Of a DNA stretch of 43,330 bases, positions 9,279-18,311 are shown in pieces. The notes below the pieces were generated by a model. It was not told where the DNA came from, did not search any database, and saw only the letters and a program-made list of their open reading frames with translations. The position numbers and the translations under genes were made by a program. The stretch is from Pseudomonas entomophila. GTDB taxonomy: Bacteria; Pseudomonadota; Gammaproteobacteria; Pseudomonadales; Pseudomonadaceae. The stretch spans positions 1-43,330 of the forward strand of contig NZ_JARPQB010000047.1 of assembly GCF_029478665.1 (NCBI RefSeq), in the 5' to 3' direction. Positions within the stretch are counted from its first letter, which is position 1, and each line of letters starts with the position of its first letter.

Positions 9279-10227
9279 CAAGCCGGTCGATGTGATGGTG
9301 GTCAATTTCAACACAGCATCGCTGTTACAGCCGATGTTCGATGCGTTGCGCCAGGCCGGTGGCGAGACGCTGGCCAAGTACCTGGTGGTGGACAACGCCT
9401 CGGCTGACGACTCGGTGGAACGCATGAAGCGGGTCTGCCCCGAGGCGGTGCTGCTGAGCAACACGCAGAACGTCGGTTTCGGCCGGGCCAACAATCAATT
9501 GCTTGATCACCTGCAAGGTCGTTATGCGTTGTTGCTCAATACCGATGCTTTCGTGGCCGCCGACTCACTCGCCAAAACCCTCGAGTACATGGATGAGCAT
9601 CCGGACTGCGGCGTGCTGGGTGTGCGCCTGGTCGGGCGCGAGGGCGACTTGCAACCGTGCTGCCGCTACTTTCCGACGCCATTGAACGTGTTCGTCGCGC
9701 GCACCGGGCTCGGGCGTTTTTTCCCCGGCCTGAAGATGGTCGACGAGATGGCCTGGGACCACGACGCGGTGCGCGAGTGCGACTGGTTGCCCGGCTGCTT
9801 CTACCTTGTCCGGCGGGAGGTGCTTGACCAGGTGGGGCTGTTCGACCCGCGCTACTTCCTCTACTACGAGGAGGTCGACCACTGCAAACGCGTCAAGGAA
9901 GCGGGCTGGAAGGTGGTGTTCTACCCCTACACCACGGTCGTGCACATCGGCGGTGAAAGCTCCAAGTCGGTGGCCGAGCTGGAGGCGGCCAGCCGGCAGA
10001 TCAGCGCCTACCAGATCGAAAGCGAGTTGCTGTATTTCCGCAAGCACCATGGTGTGTCGGGGCTGGTCCTGCACATGGCGCTGGTGTGCCTGGGCGACCT
10101 GGTGCTGGCCCTCAAGGCCTTGCTCAAAGGGCGCGGCTGGGCCGCGATGCAGGCCTGCTGGCGGCACAACCAGGCCACCTGGTCGTTGTTGCGCAAGACC
10201 CGTTACGCCACTCAACCCACCCGCTAG
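9271..10227 (+). CDS. GT2 family glycosyltransferase (WbbL/rhamnosyltransferase-like)
   Basis: Cytoplasmic or membrane-associated glycosyltransferase of 318 residues with a GT-A fold. VMVVNFNTASLL is the first strand, YLVVDNASADDS binds the nucleotide, NVGFGRANNQ is the conserved family block, and LLNTDAF is the DXD-type metal site. DWLPGCFYLVRREV and YEEVDHCKRVKEAGWKVVFYP form the acceptor and catalytic region. This pattern is the WbbL/rhamnosyltransferase subgroup, but the donor sugar cannot be told from sequence. It overlaps the preceding acyltransferase gene by 8 bases and is followed by another acyltransferase gene 8 bases on, so it sits inside one operon. Confidence 0.88.
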   Translation: MDSKPVDVMVVNFNTASLLQPMFDALRQAGGETLAKYLVVDNASADDSVERMKRVCPEAVLLSNTQNVGFGRANNQLLDHLQGRYALLLNTDAFVAADSLAKTLEYMDEHPDCGVLGVRLVGREGDLQPCCRYFPTPLNVFVARTGLGRFFPGLKMVDEMAWDHDAVRECDWLPGCFYLVRREVLDQVGLFDPRYFLYYEEVDHCKRVKEAGWKVVFYPYTTVVHIGGESSKSVAELEAASRQISAYQIESELLYFRKHHGVSGLVLHMALVCLGDLVLALKALLKGRGWAAMQACWRHNQATWSLLRKTRYATQPTR

Positions 10228-10235
10228 GTGAAGCC

Positions 10236-10760
10236 ATGTTCGAGAACATTCGCGCGGACTTGCGAGCATACGGAGGCGACTGGGGCGCCCAAGGGTTCTG
10301 GGTGATGCTGGTGTACCGCTTCGGGCGCTGGCGCTACGGCGTGCGCCCGGCGTTGCTGCGCAAGCTGCTGTCGTTCGTCTACAAGGTGTTGTTCAAACTG
10401 GTGCAGATCCTCACCGGCATCGAGCTGCCGTGCGAAGTGGAGGTCGGCCGCAATTTCGTCATCGATCATTTCGGCGGCATCGTCATCAGCGGCTACGCCC
10501 GCTTCGGCGACGATTGCCGGATTCGCAACGGTGTGGTGGTGGGCCTGAAGAATGTCGAGCGCCCCATCGCGCCGGTGTTCGGCAACAACGTCGACATCGG
10601 CACCGGGGCCAAGGTGCTGGGTGAAATCCACATCGGCAACAACGTGGTGATCGGCGCCAACGCCGTGGTGCTGACCGATGTACCGGACAACTCGATCGCC
10701 GTCGGCGTGCCGGCGACCATCAAGACCCGGGCGCGCCACGAAGCCGTGCAATGCCCGTGA
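10236..10760 (+). CDS. Serine acetyltransferase-like hexapeptide O-acyltransferase
   Basis: A 174-residue LbH acyltransferase. The N-terminal helical part (FENIRADLRAYGGDWGAQGF and on to about 65) resembles the serine O-acetyltransferase/EpsC lead-in. Then come hexapeptide turns from about 75 to 165, ending IGANAVVLTDVPDNSIAVGVPA. It lacks the long N-terminal hexamerisation domain of CysE, so it is more likely a polysaccharide acetyltransferase than a cysteine-pathway enzyme. ATG at 10236 is chosen; an open frame extends further upstream but would overlap the previous gene by about 140 bases. It is the second acetyltransferase of the locus. Confidence 0.83.
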   Translation: MFENIRADLRAYGGDWGAQGFWVMLVYRFGRWRYGVRPALLRKLLSFVYKVLFKLVQILTGIELPCEVEVGRNFVIDHFGGIVISGYARFGDDCRIRNGVVVGLKNVERPIAPVFGNNVDIGTGAKVLGEIHIGNNVVIGANAVVLTDVPDNSIAVGVPATIKTRARHEAVQCP

Positions 10761-10812
10761 ATGTGCCGATGGGGCGTGGTGATAAAGGGAATTTTCCATT
10801 CAAGGCAATTGA

Positions 10813-11799
10813 GTGAGGCCCAGGGTGACAGGCATAGGAGTAGTGGTGATCGGCCGCAATGAAGGCCTTCGTCTTGAACGCTGCCTGGCGTCGTTGCGGG
10901 AGGCGGCGGAGCAGATCGTCTATGTCGACTCCGGCTCCACGGATGGCTCGGTGGTGATGGCGCGCCGGCAAGGGGTCGAAGTGCTGGCGCTGGACATGAC
11001 CATCCCCTTTACCGCGGCGCGTGCGCGCAACGAAGGCTTCACCCTGTTGCAACGCCTGTTGCCGGGCATGCGCCATGTGCAGTTTGTCGATGGCGACTGC
11101 GAAGTGGTGGCCGGCTGGCTGCCTGAGGCGCAACGCTTTCTCGATGCGCACCCCCAGGTTGCGGTGGTGTGTGGCCGGCGTCGCGAGCGCTACCCGCAGC
11201 ATTCGGTCTACAACCTGTTGTGCGACCTGGAGTGGGACACGCCGCTGGGGGAGACCAAGGCTTGCGGTGGCGATGCGCTGATGCGGGTGGACGCCTTCAG
11301 TGCGGTCCACGGCTATCGCCCGGACCTGATCGCCGGTGAAGAGCCCGAATTGTGCATTCGTCTGCGTGCCAGTGGCTGGAAGATCTGGCGGCTCGACCAG
11401 GAAATGACCCTGCATGATGCTGCGATGACCCGCTTTGGCCAGTGGTGGCGGCGCAGCCTGCGTGCCGGGTATGCGTTCGCCGAGGGGGCCTCACTGCACG
11501 GTGGACCACCGGAGCGGCACTGGCGGCGCGAAGCGCGGCGTGCCTGGCTCTGGGGCTTGGGGCTGCCAGTGGCGATCACGATGGCGAGCCTGGCGCTGGG
11601 GGGCTGGGCCCTGCTGCTGTTGCTGGTTTACCCGTTGCAAGCCGCGCGCCTGGCGCGCCGTGGTGGCAGGTCCGCTCGCGAGAACTGGCTGCAGGCCGTG
11701 TTCCTGGTGCTGGGGAAGTTTCCGGAGATGCTCGGGCAGGTCAAGTTCATGATGAACAGGTTCACTACCGGCAAGCCGGTATTGATCGAGTACAAGTGA
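10813..11799 (+). CDS. GT2 family glycosyltransferase with C-terminal membrane segment
   Basis: A 328-residue GT-A glycosyltransferase: VVVIGRNEGLRLERCLASL at the start, VYVDSGSTDGS for nucleotide binding, and VQFVDGDCEV as the DXD-type metal site near residue 95. A hydrophobic stretch around 252-280 (GLPVAITMASLALGG and what follows) should anchor it to the inner membrane. The start is ambiguous: GTG at 10813 has AAGG 7 bases upstream, and a second in-frame GTG at 10825 has GAGG 6 bases upstream and would place the first strand closer to the N-terminus, as is usual in the family. It is 52 bases after the acyltransferase gene and 7 before the large fusion gene. Confidence 0.85.
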   Translation: MRPRVTGIGVVVIGRNEGLRLERCLASLREAAEQIVYVDSGSTDGSVVMARRQGVEVLALDMTIPFTAARARNEGFTLLQRLLPGMRHVQFVDGDCEVVAGWLPEAQRFLDAHPQVAVVCGRRRERYPQHSVYNLLCDLEWDTPLGETKACGGDALMRVDAFSAVHGYRPDLIAGEEPELCIRLRASGWKIWRLDQEMTLHDAAMTRFGQWWRRSLRAGYAFAEGASLHGGPPERHWRREARRAWLWGLGLPVAITMASLALGGWALLLLLVYPLQAARLARRGGRSARENWLQAVFLVLGKFPEMLGQVKFMMNRFTTGKPVLIEYK

Positions 11800-11806
11800 G
11801 AGGCCT

Positions 11807-14791
11807 ATGTACTTCAGAGCGATCGTGAAGAGTGTGCTCACCGTGCAACCCGGGTTTGCGCTGCGGGCGCTGAAGAACAAACTCAAGTTGCTGGTGCTGA
11901 TGGTCAGGGAGTGGCCGGCCCTGCGCGCGTTCCTGCAGCGCATGTCCGGCGCCCTGGGGGCCGAGCGTTTCGCCAGGCTCGGCCTGGACTGCGTCGGGGT
12001 CGTGCAGTGGCCCTACATCAGCAAGGACTGGGACGCCCAGGAGCGCTTCGACGCCCTGGCCTCGCACTATGAAGTGGTCACCCGGCACTTCCCCGCGCTG
12101 GTGCTGCTGGGGCGCGATGAGCGGCTGGTGTTGTGCGACCTTTCCCGCTATTCCCCGGCCTGCTCGCTGCTGCTGGACCGGGCGATCTGGTTCAAGCGTG
12201 AAGGGGAGCTGGTGCTGAACCTGTTCCAGGGCGACCTGCGCGTGGCCTCGCTGGCGTTCACCCTGCGTCGCGCGGACAACGTGTTGAACCTGTTCATCGG
12301 CGCGGTCCAGGGCATCCACAAAGGCATCGACAGCGAAACCTCGCTGAACATCTACCGCGACCTGACCAAGGACTTCGAGGGGCTGCGGCCGCGAAGCCTG
12401 CTGATCGAGGTCGTCAAGTGCATCGCCAGGACCCTCGGGGCCGTGCGCATCTATGCCGTTGGCGACGCCCACCGGCATCACCGTCACGCTTATTTCGGTG
12501 CCGAGAAAGCCCAGGACCTGGCAGCCAACTACGACGTGATCTGGGAGGAGCATGGCGCGACGCCCTCTACGCGCGAGGACTTCTTCAACATTCCGCTGGC
12601 GGCCGCGCAACGTTCGCCTGATGACATCCCACCGAAGAAACGGGCGATGTATCGCCGGCGCCAGGCCCTGCTGGACGATATCTTTACCCATGTCGAGGCC
12701 GTGCTGTCGGGAAACCGGATGGACCCCCACCGGCAACGCCTGGGGCAGGTTCTGGCTGAACAGGATGAGGGGCCTGCGCCGCAACCGGGGTTGTTCAAGG
12801 GGAAGCTGGCGACGCTCGTTCGGCAGTTTCAGACCGAACCACGGCCTGACCAGCGATTCATCGCCTACCTGCGCAAGGCAGGGCTGTATTCAACGTTGAG
12901 AAAAGCCTGGCGTGAGCTGCTCAAGCAAGGGCCGGGGGTGTTGTGGAAACCACCGGACATCAAGCGCAAGAGCCTGGCACTGGACACGCCGCGGGTGGCG
13001 GCGCGTGAACTGTTTCCCCGGGAGATACTGCTGCTGGTTGAAGTCGAACCGGTGGCGCTCGCAAAGTCACGGCCTGGGCAGATCCGGCAACTGCTCGAAG
13101 GGCTTGGCTACCGGTGCCGGGTGCTTGACTGGCGCAACCACGTACATTGCCTGAATGCCCTGCAGACCAGTGGCGCGGTGATTCTTCATCGTGTGCCCGC
13201 CAGCCCGCAGGTGCTGCTGCTGCTCGATGAAGCCCGGCGGCTCGAGGTGATGTCCTGCTGGGACAGTGATGAACTGACCTTCGAACCCCAGGCCTATCGA
13301 CGGGCGCACGACATGGCCGGCCTGAGCGCGGAGGCTGTCGATCGGCTCATGTCGGCCGTGGCGCTGCACCGGCAGGCGCTGTTGTCCTGCGACCAGGCGC
13401 TCGCCTCGACAGCGGAGCTTGCGTTGGCCATGAAAGAGGCGGGGGCTCGCCAGGTCACGCTGGTCGAGGCGGGTGCCAGCGACCGGGAAAAGGAGCAGGT
13501 CAGGCGCCTGTTCCCGATACCCGCGGCCGCGCCCGGCAGGCGCGTGCTGTCCGCCAATATCTTCTTCGCCCCCCGCAGCTTTGGTGGCGCCACCGTCGTC
13601 GCGGAGCAGATGGTGCGGCTGATGGGTGAGATGTCCGCCTGGCAGTCGTTCATCTTCACCTCGCTGCCGGTGTCCGAGGTCGCGCCCTACGGGCTTCTCA
13701 GGTACGAGGCACACGGGGCACCGGTCATCGGTGTGGGGCTGCCCGAGACGCGCTCGGCCCACGAGGACTTCGAGAACCCCGCGACCGTCGCGGTGTTCGA
13801 GCAGGTGCTTGCCTGCGTGGTGCCGGATATCGTCCACCTGCACTCCATCCAGGGGCTGGGGGCGCTGCTGGCCAACAGCTGCCGCAAGGCCGGCGTGCCG
13901 TTCGTGGTGACCCTGCATGACGCCTGGTGGATCTGCGGTCGCCAGTTCATGATCGACGGACACGGGCAGTACTGCGGGCAGACCACCATCCAGGGCGAGG
14001 TGTGTGCCCGCTGCGTCGACGACCCGCCCCTGAACGCCTACCGCCAGCGTTTCCTCGCCGATACGCTGAAAACGGCCAGCCTGCTGTTGGCGCCGAGCAC
14101 GTTCGCCAGAAACTTGTACATTGCCAATGGTTTCGATGCCGGCAAGATCCGCATCAACCGCAATGGCATCCTCGCGCCAGCGGCCGACTACCTGAAACAC
14201 CCGGGGCAGAGGCTGCGCTTCGGTTTTGTCGGCGGCAACTCCTCGATCAAGGGGATCAACCTGATCACCCGCGCATTTGCCTCACTGGAACGCTCCGACT
14301 ATGAATTGAAGGTGGTCGACAACCTGCTGCACCTGGGGTTTCGCTCGTTCAACCGGCACAGCGTGAAGATTCCGGGCACCGTCAGCATCATCCCCGGTTA
14401 CACCCAGGCGGATATCGATGCGTTCTTTTCCGGCATCGATGTGCTGCTGTTCCCGACCCAGTGGAAAGAAACCTTCGGCCTGGCGGTACGCGAGGCGCTG
14501 GTGCGGGATGTCTGGGTGGTCAGCACCGACGCCGGGGGCACGGTGGAGGATATCGTCGACGGCGTGAACGGCACCATCATTCCCTTGAGTTCGGATGAGC
14601 GCTACCTGCGCGAGGTGCTCGACGACATCCTCGACCACCCGCAGCGCTATGTGCAGCATCGCAACCGCTTCAAGGACGGCATCACCTTGTGCAGCGACCA
14701 GGCCCTGGAACTCCAGGGGATCTACCAGGATGTCGTCCATGTGAGTGAACCGGCCGGCCAGCCATCGTCGGCCATCGACAGCCTGAAGTAG
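11807..14791 (+). CDS. DUF535 (VirK/YbjX-like) - GT4 glycosyltransferase fusion protein
   Basis: A 994-residue protein in three parts. Residues about 25-300 match the DUF535/VirK/YbjX family: WPYISKDW near 68-75, REGELVLNLFQGD near 131-143, LFIGAVQGI near 162-170, DLTKDFEGLRPRSLL near 185-199, and PPKKRAMYRRR near 275-285. Residues about 400-560 are the extra GT-B-like half domain often placed before bacterial GT4 enzymes (CRVLDWRN, VILHRVP, SCWDSDELTFEP). Residues about 580-980 are a full GT4 domain with SFGGATVVAEQM, IVHLHSIQGLGA, a TLHDAWWICGRQF acceptor loop, and the donor-site FPTQWKETFGLAVREAL near 882. The GT4 part should add a sugar to the repeat unit. DUF535 proteins have no settled biochemical function, so what this half adds is unknown. 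Confidence 0.85.
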   Translation: MYFRAIVKSVLTVQPGFALRALKNKLKLLVLMVREWPALRAFLQRMSGALGAERFARLGLDCVGVVQWPYISKDWDAQERFDALASHYEVVTRHFPALVLLGRDERLVLCDLSRYSPACSLLLDRAIWFKREGELVLNLFQGDLRVASLAFTLRRADNVLNLFIGAVQGIHKGIDSETSLNIYRDLTKDFEGLRPRSLLIEVVKCIARTLGAVRIYAVGDAHRHHRHAYFGAEKAQDLAANYDVIWEEHGATPSTREDFFNIPLAAAQRSPDDIPPKKRAMYRRRQALLDDIFTHVEAVLSGNRMDPHRQRLGQVLAEQDEGPAPQPGLFKGKLATLVRQFQTEPRPDQRFIAYLRKAGLYSTLRKAWRELLKQGPGVLWKPPDIKRKSLALDTPRVAARELFPREILLLVEVEPVALAKSRPGQIRQLLEGLGYRCRVLDWRNHVHCLNALQTSGAVILHRVPASPQVLLLLDEARRLEVMSCWDSDELTFEPQAYRRAHDMAGLSAEAVDRLMSAVALHRQALLSCDQALASTAELALAMKEAGARQVTLVEAGASDREKEQVRRLFPIPAAAPGRRVLSANIFFAPRSFGGATVVAEQMVRLMGEMSAWQSFIFTSLPVSEVAPYGLLRYEAHGAPVIGVGLPETRSAHEDFENPATVAVFEQVLACVVPDIVHLHSIQGLGALLANSCRKAGVPFVVTLHDAWWICGRQFMIDGHGQYCGQTTIQGEVCARCVDDPPLNAYRQRFLADTLKTASLLLAPSTFARNLYIANGFDAGKIRINRNGILAPAADYLKHPGQRLRFGFVGGNSSIKGINLITRAFASLERSDYELKVVDNLLHLGFRSFNRHSVKIPGTVSIIPGYTQADIDAFFSGIDVLLFPTQWKETFGLAVREALVRDVWVVSTDAGGTVEDIVDGVNGTIIPLSSDERYLREVLDDILDHPQRYVQHRNRFKDGITLCSDQALELQGIYQDVVHVSEPAGQPSSAIDSLK

Positions 14792-14835
14792 AAAAGGCCT
14801 GTCATTCGAAGACGCAGGGATCGTTTCGGGGGCTT

Positions 14836-16038
14836 ATGCGCATCGCTTACTTCATCAACCAGTACCCCAAGGTCAGCCACAGTTTCATTCGCCGGGAAAT
14901 CCTGGCGCTGGAGCGCCAGGGCTTCGAGATCCAGCGCATCGCCTTGCGCGGCTGGGACGCCGAGTTGCAGGACGGCGAAGACCTGGTGGAGCGGGGCAGG
15001 ACCCGCTACATCCTGCAAGACGGCCTGCGTGGGTTGCTGGCGCCTGCCTGGCAACTGCTGAGGGCGCAACCCCGGCGCTTTCTTGCCGCGCTGCGGCTGG
15101 CCCTGCGCACGGGGCGCCGGGCCGATCGGCCCTGGCCCTACCATCTGGTGTACCTGGCCGAGGCGTGTCGCCTGGTGCAATGGTTGCAGGCCGCAGGCGC
15201 CGAGCATGTGCACGCGCATTTCGGCACCAACTCGGCCGAAGTGGTGATGCTGGCCAACGCCCTCGGTGGCCCGGGCTACAGCTTTACCGTGCATGGGCCG
15301 GAAGAATTCGACAAACCACAGTTCCTGCACATGGGCGAGAAGGTCAGGCGCGCGGCCTTCGTCGCGGCGGTCAGTTCCTACGGGCGCAGCCAGCTGTATC
15401 GGTGGGTGGCCCATGAGCACTGGGCCAAGGTGAAGGTGGTGCATTGCGGCCTGGAACGCAGTTTTCACGAGGTCGACGCCGTCGCCGTGCCTGCGGCCCC
15501 GCGCCTGGTGTGCGTGGGGCGGCTGTGCGAGCAGAAGGGCCAGTTGCTGTTGCTCGAAGCCGCCCGGATCCTGGCGGAACAGGCCTTGGCGTTCGAGCTG
15601 GTGCTGGCAGGGGACGGCGAAATGCGCGCAGAGATCGAGGCCCTCGTCCTTCGCTACGGGTTGCAGGGCAAGGTGCGTATCACCGGCTGGATCAGCAGCG
15701 CCCAGGTTCGCGAGGAAATCCTCGCGGCCCGTGCCCTGGTGCTGCCGAGTTTCGCCGAGGGCCTGCCGGTGGTGATCATGGAGGCGATGGCCTTGCGCCG
15801 TCCGGTGCTGACCACCTACGTGGCGGGCATTCCCGAGCTGGTGCGCCAGGGCGACAACGGCTGGCTGTTTCCCGCCGGCGCCGTGCAGGAGCTGGCCGCG
15901 GCCATGGCCGACTGCCTGGCGCAACCCGAGGCGGTGTTGCAGCGCATGGGCGAGGCAGCCTACCAGCGGGTGCTGCAACGCCACGATATCGATACCGAGG
16001 CGGCCAGGTTGGCCGGCCACTTCAGGGCACCGGCATGA
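14836..16038 (+). CDS. GT4 family glycosyltransferase (WcaL-like)
   Basis: A 400-residue GT-B glycosyltransferase. IAYFINQYPKVSHSFIRREI at the N-terminus is the characteristic opening of the colanic-acid WcaL/AmsK subgroup. HVHAHFGTNSA and FTVHGPEEFD follow in the acceptor domain. The C-terminal donor domain has LVCVGRLCEQKG, then the E-x7-E site in SFAEGLPVVIMEAMAL. Its stop overlaps the start of the next gene (ATGA at 16035-16038). It probably adds a hexose to the lipid-linked repeat unit in the cytoplasm; the donor is not determinable. Confidence 0.9.
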   Translation: MRIAYFINQYPKVSHSFIRREILALERQGFEIQRIALRGWDAELQDGEDLVERGRTRYILQDGLRGLLAPAWQLLRAQPRRFLAALRLALRTGRRADRPWPYHLVYLAEACRLVQWLQAAGAEHVHAHFGTNSAEVVMLANALGGPGYSFTVHGPEEFDKPQFLHMGEKVRRAAFVAAVSSYGRSQLYRWVAHEHWAKVKVVHCGLERSFHEVDAVAVPAAPRLVCVGRLCEQKGQLLLLEAARILAEQALAFELVLAGDGEMRAEIEALVLRYGLQGKVRITGWISSAQVREEILAARALVLPSFAEGLPVVIMEAMALRRPVLTTYVAGIPELVRQGDNGWLFPAGAVQELAAAMADCLAQPEAVLQRMGEAAYQRVLQRHDIDTEAARLAGHFRAPA

Positions 16039-17222
16039 TCATTTTTCTGGCGTGGTTACTGGTGGTGGTCACGATCGCACTGCTCTTGCCAGTGCTGGTG
16101 CTGGTTGCCCAGGTGCTGCTGGCCTGCTTGCCTGCACGCACGCTGCCGACGACGGCCGGGGCACGCGGGCAGGTGGCCGTGCTGGTACCGGCCCACGACG
16201 AGTCGATGATCATTCGTTCGACCCTGGCAAGTATCCTGGCGCAATTGCAGGCGGGCGATCGGCTGCTGGTGGTGGCCGACAACTGCTCCGACGACACCGC
16301 TCAGCTGGCCCGCGCCAGCGGTGCTCAGGTGGTGGAGCGCCAGGACGCGCAGCGGCGTGGCAAGGGCTACGCGCTGGACTTTGGTGTCCGTCACCTGGCG
16401 CAGCAACCGCCTGAGGTGGTGATCGTCATCGACGCCGATTGCCAGGTAGGCGAGGGCGCCATCGACCAGTTGACCCGCTGCTGCCAGGCCAGCGCACGAC
16501 CGGTGCAGGCCCTCTACCTGATGCATGCACCGGTCGGCGCCGGGCTCAAGGTGCAGATCGCCGCGTTCGCCTGGCGGGTGAAGAACCTGGTGCGCCCGCG
16601 AGGCTGGGCGCGGCTGGGTCTGCCATGCCAGCTGATGGGCTCGGGCATGGCCTTCGCCTGGCGGGACCTGGCCGCGATCGATCTCGCCAGCGGGCACCTC
16701 GTCGAGGACCTGAAGCTGGGCCTGGACCTGTGTCGCGCTGGCAAGCCACCACTGTTCTGCCAGGCGGCCCAGGTCGACAGCCAGTTCCCCGCCAGCGACG
16801 AAGGCCTGGCCAACCAACGCAAGCGCTGGGAGCACGGTCACCTGGGCGTGCTGTTTGGCGAGGCGCCTGGATTGCTGGCCGGCGCGCTGGGGCAGCGCAA
16901 TGTTGGCTTGCTGGCATTGGCCCTGGACTTGCTGGTGCCACCGCTGGCGCTGCTGGTGCTGGCACTGATCGCCTGTTTCTGCCTCACCTGGCTGGTCTTC
17001 GCGCTGTCTGGCCTGCTGCTGCCAGCGCTGATCTGCAGCGGCGCCCTGGCACTGCTGGGCGTGGCGGTGCTGCTGGCCTGGGGGCGCTTCGCCCGTGAGC
17101 TGATCGCGTTTTCGACGCTGATGTACGCGCCGTTCTACGCGCTGAGGAAAATTCCCCTGTACCTGGGCTTCCTGGTCAGGCGACAGGTTGATTGGGTGCG
17201 TTCGAAACGGGATGACAGCTAA
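16035..17222 (+). CDS. Membrane GT2 glycosyltransferase with QxxRW motif
   Basis: A 395-residue inner-membrane glycosyltransferase: one N-terminal helix (about 2-32), a GT-A domain, then two or three C-terminal helices (about 290-350). VAVLVPAHDE opens the domain, VVADNCSDDT binds UDP, VIVIDADCQV is the DXD site, HLVEDLKLG gives the catalytic Asp, and NQRKRWEHG is the QxxRW product-binding motif seen in cellulose/chitin-synthase-type GT2 enzymes. It starts by ATGA overlap with the GT4 gene. QxxRW enzymes can be processive, but in a Wzx/Wzy locus it more likely adds single residues. Confidence 0.88.
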   Translation: MIIFLAWLLVVVTIALLLPVLVLVAQVLLACLPARTLPTTAGARGQVAVLVPAHDESMIIRSTLASILAQLQAGDRLLVVADNCSDDTAQLARASGAQVVERQDAQRRGKGYALDFGVRHLAQQPPEVVIVIDADCQVGEGAIDQLTRCCQASARPVQALYLMHAPVGAGLKVQIAAFAWRVKNLVRPRGWARLGLPCQLMGSGMAFAWRDLAAIDLASGHLVEDLKLGLDLCRAGKPPLFCQAAQVDSQFPASDEGLANQRKRWEHGHLGVLFGEAPGLLAGALGQRNVGLLALALDLLVPPLALLVLALIACFCLTWLVFALSGLLLPALICSGALALLGVAVLLAWGRFARELIAFSTLMYAPFYALRKIPLYLGFLVRRQVDWVRSKRDDS

Positions 17223-17971
17223 TGGACAGGCATGCGTGGCGCATCCGGTGGAAGCGGCTGGTGGAAAATCTGCACGTGGTTGGCGACCCGGCGGCCGAAC
17301 AGCTGCTGATCGAGCGGTTGTCCCACCCCGACAAGACGACTGTGCTGGCGTTCGCCAACGCCCATGCCATGAACCTGGCGACTCACAACGCCGAGTTTGG
17401 CCAGGCGTTGACGATGGCCGATGTGTTGCTGCGCGACGGTTCCGGCATGGCAATCCTGCTTCGCCAGCTGGGCGTGGAGCCCGGCCTGAACATGAATGGC
17501 ACCGACTTCATCCCCAAGCTCCTGGCCGCGTACAAGGGGCGGCGGGTAGCCTTCTGGGGCACGCGCGAGCCGTATCTCGGGCAGGCGGTGAGCCGCTGCG
17601 TGGAATGCTTCGGCATCCGGCCGGTCTCGGTCTGTGACGGTTTTGCCGAACTCGACAACTATCTGCGGCATGCCCGTGACACCCAGCCCGAGCTGATTGT
17701 GCTGGGGATGGGCATGCCCAGGCAGGAGGCGCTGGCCGCCGCGTTGGCCGCCAGTGGCTCGCCGTGCGTGGTGGTGTGCGGCGGGGCGATCCTGGACTTT
17801 CTCGGTGGCAAGGTGGAGCGGGCGCCGCAATGGCTGCGAAGGCTGGGTGGCGAGTGGGTATTCCGCCTGGCCAGGGAGCCCAGGCGTTTGTTCATGCGCT
17901 ATGTGGTGGGCAATCCGTTGTTTTTGCTGCGTGCGGTGTTGCTGCGCAAAACTGTGGCAAAGGGCGCATGA
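17222..17971 (+). CDS. WecG/TagA/CpsF family glycosyltransferase
   Basis: A 249-residue protein of the GT26 family, which moves ManNAc-type or hexose residues onto undecaprenyl-linked acceptors. Conserved blocks are present in order: FANAHAMNLA, LLRDGSGMAI, MNGTDFIP, LIVLGMGMPRQE, CGGAILDFLGGKVERAP, and the C-terminal LRRLGGEWVFRLAREP with RLFMRYVVGNPLFL. That tail is thought to dock at the membrane. It shares one base with the preceding stop codon. It is the natural partner of the initiating WcaJ-like enzyme encoded after the REP-containing gap, probably adding the second sugar. Confidence 0.92.
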   Translation: MDRHAWRIRWKRLVENLHVVGDPAAEQLLIERLSHPDKTTVLAFANAHAMNLATHNAEFGQALTMADVLLRDGSGMAILLRQLGVEPGLNMNGTDFIPKLLAAYKGRRVAFWGTREPYLGQAVSRCVECFGIRPVSVCDGFAELDNYLRHARDTQPELIVLGMGMPRQEALAAALAASGSPCVVVCGGAILDFLGGKVERAPQWLRRLGGEWVFRLAREPRRLFMRYVVGNPLFLLRAVLLRKTVAKGA

Positions 17972-17980
17972 AGCCCCCCT

Positions 17981-18050
17981 GCAGGAGCGGCTTCAGCCGC
18001 GATCAACCAGGTATCGCGTCGCCTGCATCGCGGCTGAAGCCGCTCCTACG
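17981..18050. repeat. Inverted REP pair
   Basis: Two copies of a REP sequence face each other: 17983-18003 (AGGAGCGGCTTCAGCCGCGAT) and its reverse complement at 18027-18047. Each copy contains the small palindrome GCGGCTTCAGCCGC. The two arms could also pair into one long hairpin, so the element may end transcription of the glycosyltransferase operon. The same REP type recurs at 22413-22495. Confidence 0.85.
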
Positions 18051-18311
18051 GCCTGGCGCTGCTACAGTGATATCAGACCTGCACCCGTGAACCGTCAACA
18101 TGGAATCGCGCACGCCGTCGTATCAGTCCTGTGGGGGATGGGTACCTGAAGGCACGCCGAAGGGGTTATGAAGATCATGGGAACATCCCGCCGCCGCAGG
18201 CTTGCGGCACGTGTCATCGCACACCCTCGCTTCGCATTGCACAGGTCGCTGGCTGATCGCCCAGCGTGAAAGACAGGCATTTGCTCACTCACCTTTCGAT
18301 GAGGCCTGACC
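18051..18311. other. Intergenic leader before the initiating transferase gene
   Basis: About 260 bases with no convincing gene. It holds a GCCGCCGCAGGCTTGCGGC near-palindrome around 18189-18210 and a 23-codon open frame from the ATG at 18100 that lacks a ribosome site. The spacing suggests the initiating transferase gene has its own promoter after the REP pair, but no strong -35/-10 pair stands out. Confidence 0.4.
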
